This document shows, piece by piece, positions 18,662 to 26,331 of a stretch of 54,350 nucleotides of DNA; position 1 is the first letter of the stretch, and each line of letters opens with the position of its first letter. The notes under the pieces were generated by a model. The model was not told the DNA's origin, did not search any database, and worked only from the letters and a program-made list of their open reading frames with translations. The stretch comes from an uncultured Clostridia bacterium (lineage in GTDB: Bacteria; Bacillota; Clostridia; Oscillospirales; Acutalibacteraceae). The DNA lies in contig CAMHMN010000007.1 in the NCBI GenBank assembly GCA_946186245.1, positions 1 through 54,350 of the forward strand, given 5' to 3'. Both the position numbers and the translations under genes were made by a program.

Positions 18662-20215
18662 ATGAAAAGAAAAATTCTGGCGGCGCTCTGCGCGGCGCTC
18701 TGCGCTGTGATGCTGCTCGTATCGGCTGCCGCCTGCACCGATTCCGGGGAGATGGATTCATCCGCCGGGGAAATACGCCTTTTCGGAAATTCATTTAATT
18801 ACTCAAAATACGACTCCGAAACGTATCTTACTTACCTGGACTGCCGGGGCAGCACGATCTACTGCACCGAAGAAACGGCAAAGGCCTACCCGAAGCTGGC
18901 AGCGGCGCTGGAAAAAACCGCAGACAAAATCCAGCAATCCGCCGGCAAATTTTCGTCGGAAGAAGACAAGGCTGCCCATGATTTTTCCAAGGACGGCAGA
19001 ACCGGCCGGTACATGGACACGACCTTTTCCGTTGTAAAGAGAGCCGATGAAAAAGCGGTGAGTATCGAGTACGAAGGGTACAACTTTTCGGGCGGTGCGC
19101 ACGGCATGTACTGGTACGCCTCCCGCAATATCGACCCCACAACGGGAGAAGAAATCGCTCTGTCCGACGTCGTCAAGGATCAGAATAAGCTGAATGAACG
19201 GCTGCTTAAAGAGCTGGACTTAAGGTATCCCGAAATGGAGATTGCCAAGCGGGAAAACCCCTTCGGAGCGTACGACATGAATGTGACCGCCACCGATCTG
19301 ACAAAAGCCGCCTACACCTTCACGCTCGACCCGGACGGCATCTGTTTTTATTTCAGCACCTACGATCTGGGTTCCAACGCGGATGGCGTTCAGATGGTCA
19401 AGCTGCTCTACAGCGATGCACCGGATCTGTTTGTCAGGGACTACTCTGTCAGCGGCGGTTACGTGTCGGGTCTGGTGGAGAAGGGACTGTACGATCTCGG
19501 CGGCGACGGAACCGTGGATGAGCTGTATTTTTACGGCATTGAGGAGGAACTGAACCAGTATTATAACGGCGTGTACGTGGAGAAGAACGGCAAGGGAATG
19601 AAGTCCGACCTCTACAGCTACGACATGGATGCCTTCGTGGTTCATACGGAGGACAACCGCGACTATCTGTACGTTATCACGCACATGGACAACGACGGCA
19701 GCAATCTGTTGATTTTTGATCTTGGCGGAGAAAAACCCTCGTTGGTGGAGGATACCGGCTACGGTCTGTACTTGGCGGGTCTGGAAGAAAAGAGCGTCTA
19801 CGGTTACGAGCGCATCACTGACATCCATGATTTCACCCTGACCTTACGCTGCGATCTGCTGGCGACGTTCACCGCCACCTTTAATACATCCGTCGGAGCG
19901 GACGGAAAGCCGGTGCTGCCGGAGGACGGATTTTTTGCCGTTCCCGAAAATGTCAACACACTGGAGTCCGCCAAGGCTTTCAAAGCGGATATCGTGGATG
20001 AAAGCGGCCAAGTGGTAAGCAAAGACGTGGAAATTCCCGCCGGAGAGACATTTAAACTTATCCGCACGGACGGCAATACCATCGTGGACGCCAGGCTTTC
20101 CGACGGCAGACTCGCCCGATTGGAACTCGAGCGCGGTGATGACTCCTATTTAGCTACCGTCAACGGGCAGCTTTCGGAGGAAGAAGCCTTTAAAACGCTG
20201 TACTACGCGGGATAA
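18662..20215 (+). CDS. Lipoprotein with DUF4163/DUF3298-type (PdaC/RsiV-like) domain
   Basis: 517 residues from the ATG at 18662; AAAGGAG lies 11 bases upstream, and a TTG at 18656 (spacing 5) is the alternative. A lipoprotein signal (MKRKILAALCAALCAVMLLV, lipobox SAAAC) is followed by a domain of about 200 residues with the typical YNFSGGAHGMYWYASRNID signature of the RsiV/PdaC extracytoplasmic fold. A second half (about 260-517) of unknown fold contains LGGDGTVDELYFYG and later FKLIRTDGNTIVDARL. It is anchored outside the membrane; in the family such domains bind cell-wall fragments or lysozyme, which is only a hint here. The preceding small ORF shares its promoter. Confidence 0.85.
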   Translation: MKRKILAALCAALCAVMLLVSAAACTDSGEMDSSAGEIRLFGNSFNYSKYDSETYLTYLDCRGSTIYCTEETAKAYPKLAAALEKTADKIQQSAGKFSSEEDKAAHDFSKDGRTGRYMDTTFSVVKRADEKAVSIEYEGYNFSGGAHGMYWYASRNIDPTTGEEIALSDVVKDQNKLNERLLKELDLRYPEMEIAKRENPFGAYDMNVTATDLTKAAYTFTLDPDGICFYFSTYDLGSNADGVQMVKLLYSDAPDLFVRDYSVSGGYVSGLVEKGLYDLGGDGTVDELYFYGIEEELNQYYNGVYVEKNGKGMKSDLYSYDMDAFVVHTEDNRDYLYVITHMDNDGSNLLIFDLGGEKPSLVEDTGYGLYLAGLEEKSVYGYERITDIHDFTLTLRCDLLATFTATFNTSVGADGKPVLPEDGFFAVPENVNTLESAKAFKADIVDESGQVVSKDVEIPAGETFKLIRTDGNTIVDARLSDGRLARLELERGDDSYLATVNGQLSEEEAFKTLYYAG

Positions 20216-20435
20216 GGTCTTTCCCGAATAAAACAAAACGACCGTTATAGATTTCATGGCTTTCCATGTCCTGATAAAAAGCAGGATTGTCCGTCCGGAT
20301 TTTGGTGTAACATACGATTCTTTTATCGCCCTCCGAGAAGGTCTGTTCCATGATTTCCGAACGCAGGTCGGGATATTGGGCAAGAATTTCAGCGTATTGG
20401 CTTTCATTCAGATAAGCACACCAGGCGAGTTCCAC
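20190..20435 (-). pseudogene. Possible antisense gene fragment
   Basis: The minus frame reads like protein (ELAWCAYLNESQYAEILAQY and later NPAFYQDMESHEIYNGRFVL), and the frame extends upstream of the GTG without a ribosome site (SPVELAW). It overlaps the 3' end of the lipoprotein gene by 26 bases and abuts the next + gene. Probably a remnant rather than a working gene; not assigned to a family. Confidence 0.3.
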
Positions 20436-20449
20436 GGGAGAATAATTGT

Positions 20450-20890
20450 ATGACGTTCAAGGAATTCATCATTTCGCGGGTGCAGATATTCTTCTGTCTG
20501 GTACCGCTGATTCTCATCGCAAGCGTGCTTTTTGGGAGCGTTTACGCGCCGGAGCAGGTGCTTCATTATGACGACCTTCTTGCACTCATCAGAACGGCGG
20601 CATGGTGCGTGCTGCCCACCTGCGTGACCTATTTCCGGAAGGAGCCGGATATCAAGCAGTACCTTCTGCGGCTGACGCTGCAATTGGTTCTGATTCAAGC
20701 CGAGGTCATGCTGCTGATTGCACCTCCGGCGGACGGCAGCGTGTCGCCCATTCGGTTTTACGGTACGCTGGGAGTGACCGTGTTGGTCATCTACGCGGCG
20801 GTCATGCTGATGTTCTGGCTGCAAAAAATCCGCCAGTCCCGCAAGCTGACGCAGCAGTTAATTGATTTTCAGAACGGGCAGACGGAGTAA
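20450..20890 (+). CDS. DUF3021-like four-span membrane protein
   Basis: 146 residues; ATG at 20450 after GGGAG. Four hydrophobic spans are visible (FFCLVPLILIASVLFGSV; LIRTAAWCVLPTCVTYF; LLRLTLQLVLIQAEVMLLIA; LGVTVLVIYAAVMLMFWL) with a short charged cytoplasmic tail. Length and layout fit DUF3021, which usually follows a LytTR regulator gene; no such regulator is adjacent. Function unknown. It ends before a clear terminator. Confidence 0.7.
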   Translation: MTFKEFIISRVQIFFCLVPLILIASVLFGSVYAPEQVLHYDDLLALIRTAAWCVLPTCVTYFRKEPDIKQYLLRLTLQLVLIQAEVMLLIAPPADGSVSPIRFYGTLGVTVLVIYAAVMLMFWLQKIRQSRKLTQQLIDFQNGQTE

Positions 20891-20911
20891 TTTTTTAATT
20901 CATAATAAAAC

Positions 20912-20957
20912 AAGGCTGTTTTTCGTTCCCAAAACGTGCGAAAGACAGCCTTTTGTC
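20912..20957 (+). terminator. Rho-independent terminator
   Basis: A long imperfect stem: AAGGCTGT (20912-20919) plus TTTCG pairs with CGAAA and ACAGCCTT (20945-20952), followed by TTTG. Confidence 0.75.
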
Positions 20958-21010
20958 ATTGCATTTTTTTATCAAAGATGGTAGTATATGAGAAAAGGAG
21001 AGAGAATAAC

Positions 21011-21838
21011 ATGAAATTTTTAAATATCGCCATTTTGCAAATGCGTTCCCGCAATCGGGAAATGGAACCAAATATTTCCACCATCATAGAAAAAATGAAG
21101 GAAGCAAAATCAAATCACGCGGACCTTCTCCTTCTGCCGGAATGTTTCATCACGGGCTATGACCTGACCATCGGCAACGAATCTGCCCTTACCCAGGAAG
21201 ATTTGCTTCCGCTCTGCGAAAAAGCAAAGGAGCTGCAAATCGGCGTGGTGGCCACAGCCATTACACAGGGAGATGAAAAACCGCAAAACGCCGCCTTTGT
21301 CATTGGAAAAAACGGCGAAATTCTGATGAAATACGCCAAGGTACACACCTGCGACTTTGCCGACGAAAAGGCGCTTGTGTCCGGCGATGAATTCAAGGTG
21401 TGCGACTTCGGCGGTGTGAAGCTCGGTATGATGATCTGCTACGACAGGGAATACCCCGAAAGCGCGAGAATTTTAATGCTCAAAGGCGCGGAGATCATTC
21501 TCGTCCCCAACGACTGCGAGAGCATGAAGCCGCGTGTGCAGGCGCTTTCCACGAGGGCGTACGAAAATATGTGCGGTGTTGCCATGGCCAATCCGAACGG
21601 AAGAAACGCGGGGAATTCCTGCGCGTTCAGTCCCATCTGCTGGGACGAAAACGGCGAATGTACCGACAACACCCTGCTTCTCGCCGACGCGGAAACGGAA
21701 GGCTTATTCTACGCGGCATTTGATATGGAAAGCCTGCGTTCCTACCGTGAACGGGAGATGCTGGGCAACACCTTCCGCAAGGTCAGGGCATACGCGCCCT
21801 TGCTGGACGGAAAAGTGGAATATCCGTTTGTGAGATAA
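21011..21838 (+). CDS. Carbon-nitrogen hydrolase (nitrilase superfamily)
   Basis: 275 residues from the ATG at 21011, ten bases after AAAGGAG. A single CN-hydrolase domain covers the whole protein, with the catalytic triad visible: Glu44 (LLLPECFITGY), Lys110 (KYAKVHT) and Cys143 (MMICYDREYPE). Such enzymes are cytoplasmic and hydrolyse amides, carbamoyl groups or nitriles; substrate cannot be read from sequence, and the length and motifs fit the omega-amidase/N-carbamoyl-type branches equally well. Stands alone, with a terminator before it and only pseudogenes after it. Confidence 0.93.
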   Translation: MKFLNIAILQMRSRNREMEPNISTIIEKMKEAKSNHADLLLLPECFITGYDLTIGNESALTQEDLLPLCEKAKELQIGVVATAITQGDEKPQNAAFVIGKNGEILMKYAKVHTCDFADEKALVSGDEFKVCDFGGVKLGMMICYDREYPESARILMLKGAEIILVPNDCESMKPRVQALSTRAYENMCGVAMANPNGRNAGNSCAFSPICWDENGECTDNTLLLADAETEGLFYAAFDMESLRSYREREMLGNTFRKVRAYAPLLDGKVEYPFVR

Positions 21839-21847
21839 ATTTTTACC

Positions 21848-22130
21848 CTATATCCACCATTCCGGCGTGATGTCGCCGAGCCTTACGATGCGTCCGGCGG
21901 CGTAATCGACCATGATTTCGATGTCCTTGTAGCTGTCCGGCATGATCTGCACCATGAGTTCCCGACAGGCGCCGCAGGGTGCGCCGTTTGTGCCGTCGTC
22001 TAACACGACGAGAACTTTGTCGATCTCCTGTTCGCCGTTGGTGATCATGTTAAAGATAGCGTTTCTCTCTGCGCAGATGCCCAGCGTGCAGCAGGTATCC
22101 ATACATACGCCGGTATAGATTCTGCCCGAG
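21848..22130 (-). pseudogene. Cytidine deaminase, N-terminally truncated
   Basis: The minus frame encodes SGRIYTGVCMDTCCTLGICA, then ERNAIFNMI and APCGACRELMVQ, which are the zinc-binding CAE and PCxxC motifs of cytidine deaminases, and runs to a normal end (TPEWWI). The first 40-50 residues of the family are missing; upstream the frame runs into a stop at 22163. Active-site Glu and Cys remain but the fold is incomplete. It is the first of four 3' fragments on the same strand. A + strand tail encoding TSVEELMEDLDADD and a stop (to about 22180) overlaps its upstream edge and may be another gene end. Confidence 0.75.
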
Positions 22131-22245
22131 GTTTTACCTCCGTAGAAGAACTGATGGAGGATTTAGATGCTGATGATTAAATACCAGACCGCTTTTAAGA
22201 GAGACGATAAGCGGATAAAGAAACGCGTCGGACTGCATTTTCATA

Positions 22246-22490
22246 TCAAAGCGTCATCACCATACATTCCTCCGAATCCTGAAATCCCAATTTCCTATAC
22301 AGCGGTCGCGTCGAGACTGATTTCGGTAATTCCCCTGCGCCTTGCTTCTTCGATCAGCATTTCCACCATGCGCATGGCGATTCCCTGCTCGCGGTAATCC
22401 GGAGCGGTGTAAACATTCATCAGGTGCGGCAGTCCCAGGGATACGCTGAATAAGTCGATTCTGCCCGACGGCTGCGCCTTTCTTCATCGT
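22246..22490 (-). pseudogene. GNAT acetyltransferase, truncated and frameshifted
   Basis: Minus-strand translation gives LFSVSLGLPHLMNVYTAPDY, then REQGIAMRMVEMLIEEARRR and GITEISLDATA, the acetyl-CoA-binding part of a GNAT domain (the REQGIA loop corresponds to the Q/RxxGxA motif). A frameshift follows, after which LYRKLGFQDSEECMVMTL and a stop complete the usual C-terminus in another frame. The N-terminal half is missing. Clearly non-functional. Confidence 0.75.
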
Positions 22491-22498
22491 ATCCCCCT

Positions 22499-22960
22499 TC
22501 AGTGTGTTTCCAGCCATTCCCTGATAACGGCGGGATCCTGATCCAGATGAAAACCATGCATATCATCCTCATAGGTGATAAACGTGCAGTCTATGCTGTC
22601 CTTCAGCTTGTCGTAGATGGCTTGCGCCTGTGTTTCAAAACGGGCCCGTTTGTCTCCCTTGCTGTGAATGATGAGAACTGGAATTTTGATTTCATCCGCC
22701 CAACAGACAGCGGAGCGTTTCTCATACTCTTCGGGCATTTCTTCGGGCGTGCCGCCGATACATCTGACAAGAGTTTCTTTCATTCCATCTTCGCGTTCAT
22801 TGAAAGTCGCAACCAGGTCGCTGACGCCCGAACAGACGATGATTTTTCTGACCCTTTTGTCCCGGCGGGCGGTCATGTAGGTCATGAGTCCTCCTCTGGA
22901 CTCGCCTTCCACGCACATCTCATACAAATCATTTCTGACAACCAAAAACCCCCTTTGCAA
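22499..22960 (-). pseudogene. Prolyl-oligopeptidase-like alpha/beta hydrolase, 3' fragment
   Basis: About 150 residues with the nucleophile elbow GESRGG, the acid loop (IHSKGDKRARF) and the catalytic His (DDMHGFH). This is the C-terminal half of a dienelactone-hydrolase/S9-type enzyme. The beginning (QRGFLVVRNDLYEMCV) is already within the core fold and there is no ribosome site, so the N-terminal half has been lost. Confidence 0.7.
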
Positions 22961-23010
22961 AGGTCACTGCGATGTGTGCAAAGAGGATTTGGTTGATAGA
23001 ATCATACTTA

Positions 23011-23094
23011 CTTGTCAAATGCGGGATTGAAGGCGTAGAAATTCTTTGCGTCAAGGCGGTCGGTAGTCAGGCGGAGCGCTTCACCGAAATGGCT
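23011..23094 (-). pseudogene. C-terminal fragment of the split manganese catalase (left end of the element)
   Basis: The minus strand reads HFGEALRLTTDRLDAKNFY, then AFNPAFDK and a stop, the standard CotJC-type catalase C-terminus. A TAA stop lies just upstream, so this is a tail only. Its missing neighbour part ends at 51205-51216 on the same strand. Joining the two through the shared 12-bp core gives EIVHYQRFGEALRLTTDRL in one frame. The fragment is therefore the 3' half of the target gene interrupted by the 28-kb element. Confidence 0.85.
23077..23088. other. attL core of the integrative element
   Basis: CGCTTCACCGAA, identical to 51205-51216. The bases to its left are catalase; the bases to its right (ATGGCTCATTTAAAC) are element DNA and hold one arm of the inverted repeat expected of an attP site. 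Confidence 0.75.
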
Positions 23095-23154
23095 CATTTA
23101 AACAAAGCGGCAGGAACGCCCTTCCCGCCGCGGTTTCAGGTTTTTCAAGTATTC

Positions 23155-23197
23155 AAAAAAGCAGATCGGATCTAATTTGAATCCGGTCTGCTTTTTT
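23155..23197 (-). terminator. Terminator after CRISPR array 1
   Basis: Read on the minus strand: AAAAAAGCAGACCGGA pairs across a short loop with TCCGATCTGCTTTTTT. It lies four bases past the last, degenerate repeat, as expected for the end of the array transcript. Confidence 0.8.
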
Positions 23198-23200
23198 GCG

Positions 23201-23437
23201 TTTTCAATCCCCTTATAGAGGTTAATGCAAGCTCCCTATATCATTGAGAAGATTAATTTTACGTTCTAAAGTATCAATCCCTTATAGAGGTTAATGCAAG
23301 TTTTTATTTAATGAAATCAGGAAAGCAAGGGTAGACGATGAGTGTATCAATCCCTTATAGAGGTTAATGCAAGACTTCAAGTATGTTCTGGGTGTCAGAT
23401 GTCATATGTATCAATCCCTTATAGAGGTTAATGCAAG
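23201..23437 (-). CRISPR. CRISPR array 1 (4 repeats, 3 spacers), transcribed on the minus strand
   Basis: 30-bp repeat, + strand form GTATCAATCC-CTTATAGAGG-TTAATGCAAG, at 23271-23300, 23344-23373 and 23408-23437, plus a degenerate end copy at 23201-23231. Spacers are 39, 43 and 34 bases. The leader and promoter are on the right. In transcript sense the repeat ends in ATTGATAC, which fits the 8-nt 5' handle of type III crRNAs made by Cas6. The degenerate terminal repeat ends in ATTGAAAA instead. Confidence 0.97.
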
Positions 23438-23461
23438 AACAACAGGTTGTGTTCTGAGGGT

Positions 23462-23490
23462 ATTATACCCCCAACCCCTTGTAAAGTCAA
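23462..23490 (-). promoter_or_regulatory. Promoter in the leader of CRISPR array 1
   Basis: Minus strand: TTGACT (23485-23490), 17-bp spacer, TATAAT (23462-23467). The -10 lies 24 bases from the first repeat. Confidence 0.8.
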
Positions 23491-23684
23491 GTGAACAATT
23501 TGTGAACAAAAGGCATTATAATGAGTCAATATACCTGTGGAATACACGAAAAAGCACCAATATTAAGAGTTTTAGGCGTGAAACATACTTATATAGCTAA
23601 TATAAGTATGAATGATTTATTACAAAAATGCCCTAATTGTGAATAATATATTAACGCTAACCACTAATCACTAACCACTGACCA

Positions 23685-23873
23685 CTAAAAAATCCGTCCG
23701 GGCTTGCGCCGCCGCAGACCGATTTCCAGCCAGATCACCAGTGCGTCGGCGGTCATGCTGTCAAACCCCGGCTTGAAACCCCTGTCCGCCAGCGCCTTAG
23801 CAAATCCTATCAGTACATTTTTGTCACATATTCTTTCCGGCATCTTTATCGCCCGATTTTCATTATACGCCAT
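23685..23873 (-). CDS. Possible 62-residue protein or gene fragment between the arrays
   Basis: The frame begins MAYNENRAIKMPERICDKNV and ends LRRRKPGRIF. Its codon use is GC-rich like real genes of this genome, while its surroundings are AT-rich. No ribosome site precedes the ATG. The sequence KALADRGFKPGFDSMTADAL was not recognised. It may be the tail of a lost gene captured between the two leaders. Confidence 0.3.
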   Translation of the reverse strand: MAYNENRAIKMPERICDKNVLIGFAKALADRGFKPGFDSMTADALVIWLEIGLRRRKPGRIF

Positions 23874-24008
23874 AAAGAACGAAAACGCAACAATTATTTT
23901 AGTTTAAATTTGTTTTTTCACGCTTAATAAATTAAAAAATCACTCCATTTTATTCACCCGATAGTGATATTGACTCATTTTATAGCTTTTTGTTCACAGA
24001 TTGTTCAC

Positions 24009-24038
24009 TTGACTTTACAACGGGTTGGGGGGTATAAT
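24009..24038 (+). promoter_or_regulatory. Promoter in the leader of CRISPR array 2
   Basis: TTGACT (24009-24014), 18-bp spacer, TATAAT (24033-24038). The -10 lies 24 bases before the first repeat, mirroring array 1. Confidence 0.8.
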
Positions 24039-24062
24039 AATTCTGGAACACAATCTGTTGTT

Positions 24063-24518
24063 CTTGCATTAACCTCTATAAGGGATTGATACAAAAACTG
24101 ACTTGCTTCCTTTTGACTCTTATTTTTCTTGCATTAACCTCTATAAGGGATTGATACACAAGCAATAGCAATACTATTTTCGAATCACTATCCACAACTT
24201 AAGCACTCCCTCAGTCAGCTTCGCTGACAGCTCCCTCAAAGAGGGAGCCGGATATTGCCTCCCTCTTTGAGGGAGGTGGCTCGCCGTAGGCGAGACGGAG
24301 GGAGTTAATTTCACTAAGTTGTGGATAGTGATTTTCGAATAATGTAAATCTTGCATTAACCTCTATAAGGGATTGATACCTTCGGCAATCATGCAATCTT
24401 GCCTGTTGTGTCTTCCCCTTGCATTAACCTCTATAAGGGATTGATACTCTGCTTTCGGGAGCATTTATCTTGGCTTCGGAAGTAATCTTGCATTAACCTC
24501 TATAAGGGAATTGAAAAC
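24063..24518 (+). CRISPR. CRISPR array 2 (5 repeats, 4 spacers), one spacer disrupted by a MITE
   Basis: Repeats, in sense form CTTGCATTAACC...ATTGATAC, lie at 24063-24092, 24128-24157, 24350-24379 and 24418-24447, with a degenerate terminal copy at 24487-24518 ending ATTGAAAAC. Spacers are 35, 192, 38 and 39 bases. The 192-base spacer contains a 145-bp inserted element plus a 10-bp target duplication; without them it is 37 bases. The array is read toward the cas operon. Confidence 0.97.
24186..24330. mobile_element. 145-bp MITE inside a CRISPR spacer
   Basis: Perfect 16-bp terminal inverted repeats (CACTATCCACAACTTA at 24186-24201; complement at 24315-24330) flanked by a 10-bp direct duplication ATTTTCGAAT (24176-24185 and 24331-24340). 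The interior has several hairpins made of CTCCCTC/GAGGGAG motifs and has no ORF. This type of CTCCCTC-rich palindromic repeat is common in Faecalibacterium-like Clostridia (family knowledge). A transposase in trans must have moved it; none with matching ends is in the window. Confidence 0.9.
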
Positions 24519-24524
24519 AAAATA

Positions 24525-24586
24525 AAAAAGCACCAGACGATTGGCGGCGTTTTTATGCGCGTTCCGATCTGTCTGGTCTTTTTTTG
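24525..24586 (+). terminator. Hairpin and T-run after CRISPR array 2
   Basis: CCAGAC (24533-24538) pairs with GTCTGG (24571-24576) around a further inner GC-rich hairpin, followed by CTTTTTTT. It separates the array transcript from the cas operon promoter. Confidence 0.75.
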
Positions 24587-24618
24587 TCTGTATTTTTGCA
24601 AATATTCATAAAATCATA

Positions 24619-24647
24619 TTGAAAATTATTAAAATAAATGATAATAT
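24619..24647 (+). promoter_or_regulatory. Probable promoter of the corA-cmr operon
   Basis: TTGAAA (24619-24624), 17-bp spacer, TAATAT (24642-24647) in a very AT-rich stretch. It lies between the array terminator and the first gene; the operon is otherwise gap-free to the terminator at 34460. Confidence 0.6.
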
Positions 24648-24720
24648 TATATAAGTATTCAGCGAAAAACCGATTTTTATGTCGTAATCAGTCAATCCCC
24701 TGAGAAGGAGCTTGTCACAT

Positions 24721-26331
24721 ATGAGAGTCTACAGCTACCACACCTTTATCCTTCCCTTTGTCTGGGAGGGCACGGATGAGCACCGGCGCACGATGGAGGA
24801 TTTTGCCGGCTGTTTCCGCGACAATCCCAACTGGGTATGCACCGATATGCCCGACGAATACTACATCCGCCGTTCCCCCGCACTGGTGAACAACGCCGAT
24901 GTGACGCTGCTTTACAAGGAGTACCAGTATTTCCACCCCTTTGTGCGTAAGGCCATCTACGGCTTCGGTGAGAACATCGTCACCAATTTTTCCTTCATGC
25001 CCGACAAAATCCGCAACAAAGGGCATTATTACATCACCAAAAACGGACGCACCTACGACCTTACCGTCAACGGCATCAAGCTGAAAATATTCAATACCGG
25101 CGTCGCCCTGTTTATCATGGAATGTGAAAACCGCGGCAGGGACGCGGACGGCAATCCGCAGAACGATTTCGCCAGCGTCAAGAATATCAACAATTACGGC
25201 AGACGCATTTCGCTCCCCTTCATTCCGGACGCCGACCAACCGGATATTTCCCTCTGCGCGGACAGGCTTTGCGTGGAGACGGAGGGAATCTTCCGCTTTG
25301 AGGACGATTACCGCGCCTTCATCGAGCGCGTCCACACCGGCGGCGAACTGTACGAGAAGATTTCGCTCACCCACATGTGCGGCTTCATCAAGGATATTCT
25401 CGGCTTCGGCAGTCTGCAACATTTCACCTCCAAGCGCCGCAATGAGGAACACGGCGATTTCTACATCTACCCCGCGCTGGATGACAGGATGTTCGTCTGC
25501 TGTCTGATGGCGGACAAAGCCGTGACGCGGGAAACGCTTCTCCTGCGCGATGGGGAATATGCCTATCAGAGGGACGAAGCAGCCTCCAAAAGTCTGTATG
25601 AATTTATCTTTGTCGATCCGGACGGCAAGTGTTCCTGTCCCACCAGGTTCACCCGCCTTGATCTGCTCAAAAGTCATATTTACGACCGATGGCTGGGGGA
25701 CGGCGACCAATATATCAGCATTGTCACCATGACGGCACAGAACATGATGCTGCTGGCGGATTCCGCGCCGGATTTTCTCATCGATAACTTCCTCACCCAG
25801 TACATCCAGATGTCGTGCCTGACGCTGGCGCAGCGGGCGACGCTGATCCATTTCCAGCGGGAAGCCTCCAATCTCTCGGAAAAAGTGGAAAAGACCGGAC
25901 GCTCTATGAACCGCATCACCATCCTGAAGCTGATGAATTTACAGGAGCGGTTTGTGGCTTACAGAAGCCAACTTCACTTCACCGAAGTCACCCCGCAGGA
26001 GCAGGGCATAGAAATGTACGACATGATGCGCGGACTCATGTTCATCGAGCGGGAAACGGAATCGCTCGACAAACATCTCGAAAGCCTGAATGAAGCCGCC
26101 GAAACCAATCTCGACTTCGGCTTCAACCGTATCGCCCTGATCTTTACATGGATTTCCTGCATCCTCGCGGTCATGCAGAACGCCATGTGCTTCTTTACAG
26201 TTGACGGCGACGCAGCTAAAGGCTTCTCTTACGTTCGCGGCAGCGTGTCGCTGACGGTCATCAGCCTGACGATCACCTCGCTGCTGGTCGCGCTGCTGGT
26301 CATTCTTTACCGATACAGGAGGAGAAAATAA
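24721..26331 (+). CDS. corA: CorA-like membrane effector of type III-B CRISPR
   Basis: 536 residues; ATG at 24721, ten bases after GAAGGAG (an upstream in-frame TTG is too close to it). The large soluble N-terminal part (1-470) is followed by two closely spaced membrane spans (about 475-500, ALIFTWISCILAVMQNAMCF; and about 508-532, VSLTVISLTITSLLVALLVI) and a basic tail RYRRRK, the CorA channel layout. Helices before the spans are charged, as in CorA. The canonical GMN selectivity motif is not seen, so Mg transport is unlikely. In Bacteroides fragilis III-B systems a CorA protein is the membrane effector activated by SAM-AMP made by Cas10; assignment here rests on position (first gene of the cmr operon), topology and length. 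It probably perturbs the membrane on phage infection. Confidence 0.82.
   Translation: MRVYSYHTFILPFVWEGTDEHRRTMEDFAGCFRDNPNWVCTDMPDEYYIRRSPALVNNADVTLLYKEYQYFHPFVRKAIYGFGENIVTNFSFMPDKIRNKGHYYITKNGRTYDLTVNGIKLKIFNTGVALFIMECENRGRDADGNPQNDFASVKNINNYGRRISLPFIPDADQPDISLCADRLCVETEGIFRFEDDYRAFIERVHTGGELYEKISLTHMCGFIKDILGFGSLQHFTSKRRNEEHGDFYIYPALDDRMFVCCLMADKAVTRETLLLRDGEYAYQRDEAASKSLYEFIFVDPDGKCSCPTRFTRLDLLKSHIYDRWLGDGDQYISIVTMTAQNMMLLADSAPDFLIDNFLTQYIQMSCLTLAQRATLIHFQREASNLSEKVEKTGRSMNRITILKLMNLQERFVAYRSQLHFTEVTPQEQGIEMYDMMRGLMFIERETESLDKHLESLNEAAETNLDFGFNRIALIFTWISCILAVMQNAMCFFTVDGDAAKGFSYVRGSVSLTVISLTITSLLVALLVILYRYRRRK

Larger units (their letters stand above)
23438..24062. other. Shared leader region between two divergent CRISPR arrays
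   Basis: The ends are a long inverted repeat: 23438-23531 and 23968-24062 align over about 95 bases with few differences, each holding a promoter and ending in GTTGTT next to the first repeat. The middle is AT-rich apart from a GC-richer patch with a possible ORF on the minus strand (23685-23873), and holds a short run of CACTAACC-like tandem units (23656-23685). No cas or adaptation gene is present here. Confidence 0.8.

Noticed and set aside
22502-22996. 164-codon + strand frame over the S9-type fragment
   Set aside because: The minus strand has the recognisable hydrolase motifs; the + strand product has none.
24721-26331. Housekeeping CorA magnesium transporter
   Set aside because: No GMN motif, much longer soluble part, and position as first gene of the cmr operon favour the CRISPR effector role.
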